Below are positions 61,301 through 64,000 of a DNA stretch of 64,000 bases, in pieces. The DNA is taken from positions 12,524,001-12,588,000 of the forward strand of contig OX387606.1 of NCBI GenBank assembly GCA_947568835.1, in the 5' to 3' direction. Below the pieces are notes generated by a model. The model ran no database searches. It worked only from the letters and a program-made list of their open reading frames with translations, and had not been told where the DNA came from. The position numbers were made by a program, and so were the translations under genes. The DNA comes from Protonemura montana. Its lineage: Eukaryota; Arthropoda; Insecta; Plecoptera; Nemouridae. Positions within the stretch are counted from its first letter, which is position 1, and every line of letters starts with the position of its first letter.

Positions 61301-62234
61301 CCATCTCGGATGCACTCTGACTTACCACTGCACGGTGGCCTTACTTATAAATCAATATTCCTTGAAAACTCAAAAAGCCATGCGAGAATTTCTTTTGACG
61401 GTCAGTACTATATGTAGGAGATGTTATCACAAAATATGGAAACATTCAGTCTCCCCCTTGTGAGGTGTAGGAATTTATTTTTAAATCGTCACTACAATTT
61501 ATTACAAATAAATGTTGGCATGATATTGATAGCACATCATATTCAAGTATCCATCGAGAATGCAATCTGGCGATACAATTCCTACACAGACCACATTTCC
61601 TGCGCTGTATTTCCTTCCTTCCCCCACCACCAGCTCCCTTCCCACACGGGTCCGGACGCACCAGAGGACATTTCCATCAGTCAGGAAAACGACGGGACGC
61701 CATGGGAAAAGTGGGAGCGAAGCGGGAGATAAACGACAAGTTTTTCAGAGTGGAAATGAGAAGGAAATTGATACCAACTTTTCATCTGAGGAAGCTAGCT
61801 AGTAGCTAACGTGTAGCAAATCGCTCTTTGGTAATAGAAAATACAAGAGCATGCTATTCTGAATTTTGGGACCGAGTACGGAGTCCATGGTGCAGCACGA
61901 GGAGATGGCGGTGGTAGAATCGGGGATGGGGCCAGCTAATGGGTAGAGTGGAGCTGGATGTCTCCAGTGTCATTTCCACCCCCCGATGCGAACCACCCCT
62001 TCGATATCGGGATATGTTTACTACCACAGATAACGTCGACACTCGTAACCATTCTGTCCCTCGGGTTCGGGCAGGACAAATATATGGTCTTAGCCTATAT
62101 AGGTCTCAGCTCCGGCTAGAGAGTGACCATTAGCGCTCTTTTACTCTCGCCCCTATCTGTTTGCACTGGTATTAACTGATTACTGCAATAAGAAATCACC
62201 GCTAGATGTATGTAACGGTATTTTTAAAACTTAC
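58317..62234. other. 5' intron between the 62 kb and 58 kb exons
   Basis: Apart from dispersed repeat copy C, AT microsatellites and small open frames, nothing is recognisable. A good minus-strand donor CCCAG|GTGAGA near 59712 lacks a convincing acceptor. Confidence 0.35.
60006..60325 (+). repeat. dispersed ~330 bp repeat, copy C
   Basis: This is the third copy of the family, in the same orientation as copy B. It lies between the 58 kb and 62 kb exons, in the 5' intron of the proposed gene. The central block and the CCTATAAACTCAATG end are nearly identical to copy B. The left third is more diverged. The CTCF-like core is at 60233-60246. Confidence 0.7.
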
Positions 62235-62290
62235 CTACCTCTCTCCAATTGTTCTACTCCATCTGATATGTCATCGTCTGATCTGCATTC
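62235..62290 (-). other. candidate 56-nt internal exon upstream of the 58 kb exon
   Basis: The minus strand shows a near-perfect 3' splice site (CCTTTTTTTTCAG, AG at 62292-62291) and, 56 nt later, a near-perfect donor (TAG|GTAAGT, G at 62234). Frame 0 is open and reads ECRSDDDISDGVEQLERG, an acidic peptide. The other two frames contain short ATG-to-stop frames. Because the 58 kb exon has its own 3' splice site and first ATG, this exon may be a 5' UTR exon of the same transcript with small upstream ORFs. Alternatively it may be a coding exon of another isoform or gene. The splice signals are strong. The coding status is undecided. Confidence 0.45.
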
Positions 62291-62293
62291 CTG

Positions 62294-64000
62294 AAAAAAA
62301 AGGAAACAACGTTGTTAGTTTTTTAATTAAAATGAAGGGAATAATTTTGATATCAGCGATAATAAATTAATAAACGGTTCAGATTGTGAGCTGCAAAAAT
62401 TATGACCTGTAGTTGTGTTAATCGTGATGGTTAAACGACCTGCTGGTTCACTATAGCAAAAGTTTTCTATCAGGGATCGTGGAATACCGTTGGAAACCTG
62501 GCAAGTTCATCGCGTGTTTTTATAGCAGGCTGTTTTATGACTATTTAAGTTTCCTCTTTTAATTAATTTTGTTAATTAATAGACCAAGATGGTGAATAAG
62601 AAACGAAGGAAGCAGCAGCCAAATTCGAGGAAGAATTTTCTTAAACCCTCGGGAATTAACCGGAGGGCGTCGTAGCCGTGGATATAATTACAAACCCATG
62701 GTACTGTGGGTGCGAAGCTTTCGACCAAGCAGTCGCCCGCTTTATTGACGGTAATCTTTCTCATATTAGCAAAGACAGAAAAAAAGAAATAATTTCACAC
62801 GTTCTTTCACGTTAGTATAATTTTCAACAGGAGGATGTATGCTAGTATATTTGCACTACAAGTTTCGATCATCAATAATTATGGAAAACTGTATTAATAA
62901 TCGATAAACAACAACTACCAAAATGGAGACATTACCATTAAGTTATGTTAATGCACATGTGCAATATGTGCACTGACACACATATTCGGATATCAACCAC
63001 AATCACTATTAATAACCCACTCATTAATTTTGTAACAGTACTGGTCATGTACAACAAGTGTAATGGCATCCCTCGATTGTTGTATCACATAACAATACAC
63101 ACGAACTGTCCACAACACCAACACGAAAAAAAACTCCATAGTACGTTCATCATCAGATGATAATTGAATCAAATGAAATTGATATCCTTAAAAAAAATCC
63201 AAATATTCGTCACATACAATTCTCCGACAGAAAAATATCATGTTACCCTGTCCTTTTGCTCCTCTTTGTTAGTTTTATTTGAAAAAGAATGCAAGAGATT
63301 TGGCGAGTGCATCCACCTAATATATGCACCCCGATATTTTAAGAACTTAAGCCATATTAACTAATGTGTACTGTGTACCCATTAGGCGGGTGTCTGAGCG
63401 CTCGTCCCTGATAAAACCAAAACGACTTTGCTCTCAGCTTCCCGGGATCTTGGTGTACTTTGTGTTAATGGGTGCGAACAGGGGGGGGTTTACAGAATGG
63501 GGCCAGTTTAAGAAGGGTGCATTATCAGCTTAAGCTTTTAAAGCAAATATAATGCACTTTTATGCCTTAGTAATTTTAATTATAAACAGACAGATAGAGT
63601 AAATGAATGTAGCGTTTTATAGCTATAAAAAAGACAAGTTTCAGACTGCTTCAAATTTAGAATGTTGTGTTAGTTGTTTGTTCTTTGGTTTCATATGGTT
63701 GAGGAATAGTCCACGTGGAAAAGATGTTGGAGAAGCGCGTAGCTCCCTCGTTTTATAAGCACATGCTTTATGACTTTCATCACTGATTGAATTTTTAGCC
63801 AAGTGAGGTGCATTATGTAAGAAATTTGTTTTTTGGGGGAGAAGTTTTATGGCGCGACTAGCCACGTATACACCCTTTAACTTTCATAATAACACCGTGG
63901 ATGTAGGCATTTATCATTAGAGCACCTCACGCCGGGGGATCACAACGCTCCTTATTGGAAGTTCTAAATTCGTTTTTTTCGACTTGATCTTCAGGCCAAA
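62294..64000. other. upstream flank; no promoter or exon resolved
   Basis: No exon beyond 62.29 kb could be supported. The minus-strand frame 62764-62576 has a coding look (starting MRKITVNKAGDCLVESF) but no matched donor was found. The true 5' end of the gene probably lies beyond the window. Confidence 0.3.

Noticed and set aside
61315-61375. Minus-strand exon with donor GTG|GTAAGT
   Set aside because: All three frames of the interval contain stops, and the acceptor is mediocre.
1-64000. CRISPR arrays, bacterial operons, rRNA genes, endogenous viral genes
   Set aside because: I saw no regularly spaced direct repeats, no ribosomal sequence and no recognisable capsid, envelope, integrase or LTR pair.

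Overview
The window looks like nuclear DNA of an invertebrate animal, most likely an arthropod or relative. It is A+T-leaning and gene-poor. It has no open frame that belongs to a recognisable complete protein, no bacterial-style operons, many microsatellites, 3' ends of non-LTR retrotransposons, and animal-type splice signals. I could not identify the species or name any host gene with confidence.

The best reading is that most of the window lies inside one very long minus-strand gene, so transcription runs from high to low coordinates. A well-formed exon at 58.1-58.3 kb has a 3' splice site, a 5' UTR, the first ATG, a signal peptide and a phase-1 donor. A small possible upstream exon lies at 62.2 kb. 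Below 58.1 kb, on the same strand, are four sites where a 3' splice site is fused directly to a 5' splice site: 43.73, 27.59, 21.43 and 4.11 kb. This is the layout of recursive splice sites (ratchet points), which are known to cut very long introns into steps. Each is followed 43-62 nt downstream by another donor, as expected for an RS-exon. Two further small exons at 11.1 and 7.1 kb fit the reading phase of the 58.1 kb exon, but they are weaker calls. A second signal-peptide-coding ORF at 27.9-28.1 kb, behind a TATA box and also able to splice in phase 1, could be an alternative first exon of the same gene or a nested gene for a small secreted protein.

Region by region: 1-17 kb is mostly non-coding, with the weak exons, one ratchet point, A+T-rich homeodomain-site-like clusters and GC-rich tracts. 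The stretch 17-22 kb holds a diverged tandem repeat, a 17-base C run and a ratchet point. The stretch 22-32 kb is non-coding apart from the TATA-driven ORF and a ratchet point. The stretch 32-37 kb is a landing zone for three truncated LINE 3' ends. The stretch 37-44 kb has a GA microsatellite, a Penelope/hammerhead-like motif, a diverged ~300 bp duplication and a ratchet point. The stretch 44-58 kb is non-coding with two long G runs, a CCG repeat and several short repeated motifs. The stretch 58-64 kb holds the 5' part of the gene.

Three copies of a ~330 bp dispersed repeat (12.8, 39.7 and 60.0 kb) each carry a near-consensus CTCF-like core. The left copy is oriented against the two right copies. 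This and the ratcheted intron are the most interesting observations. I saw no new defence or metabolic system.
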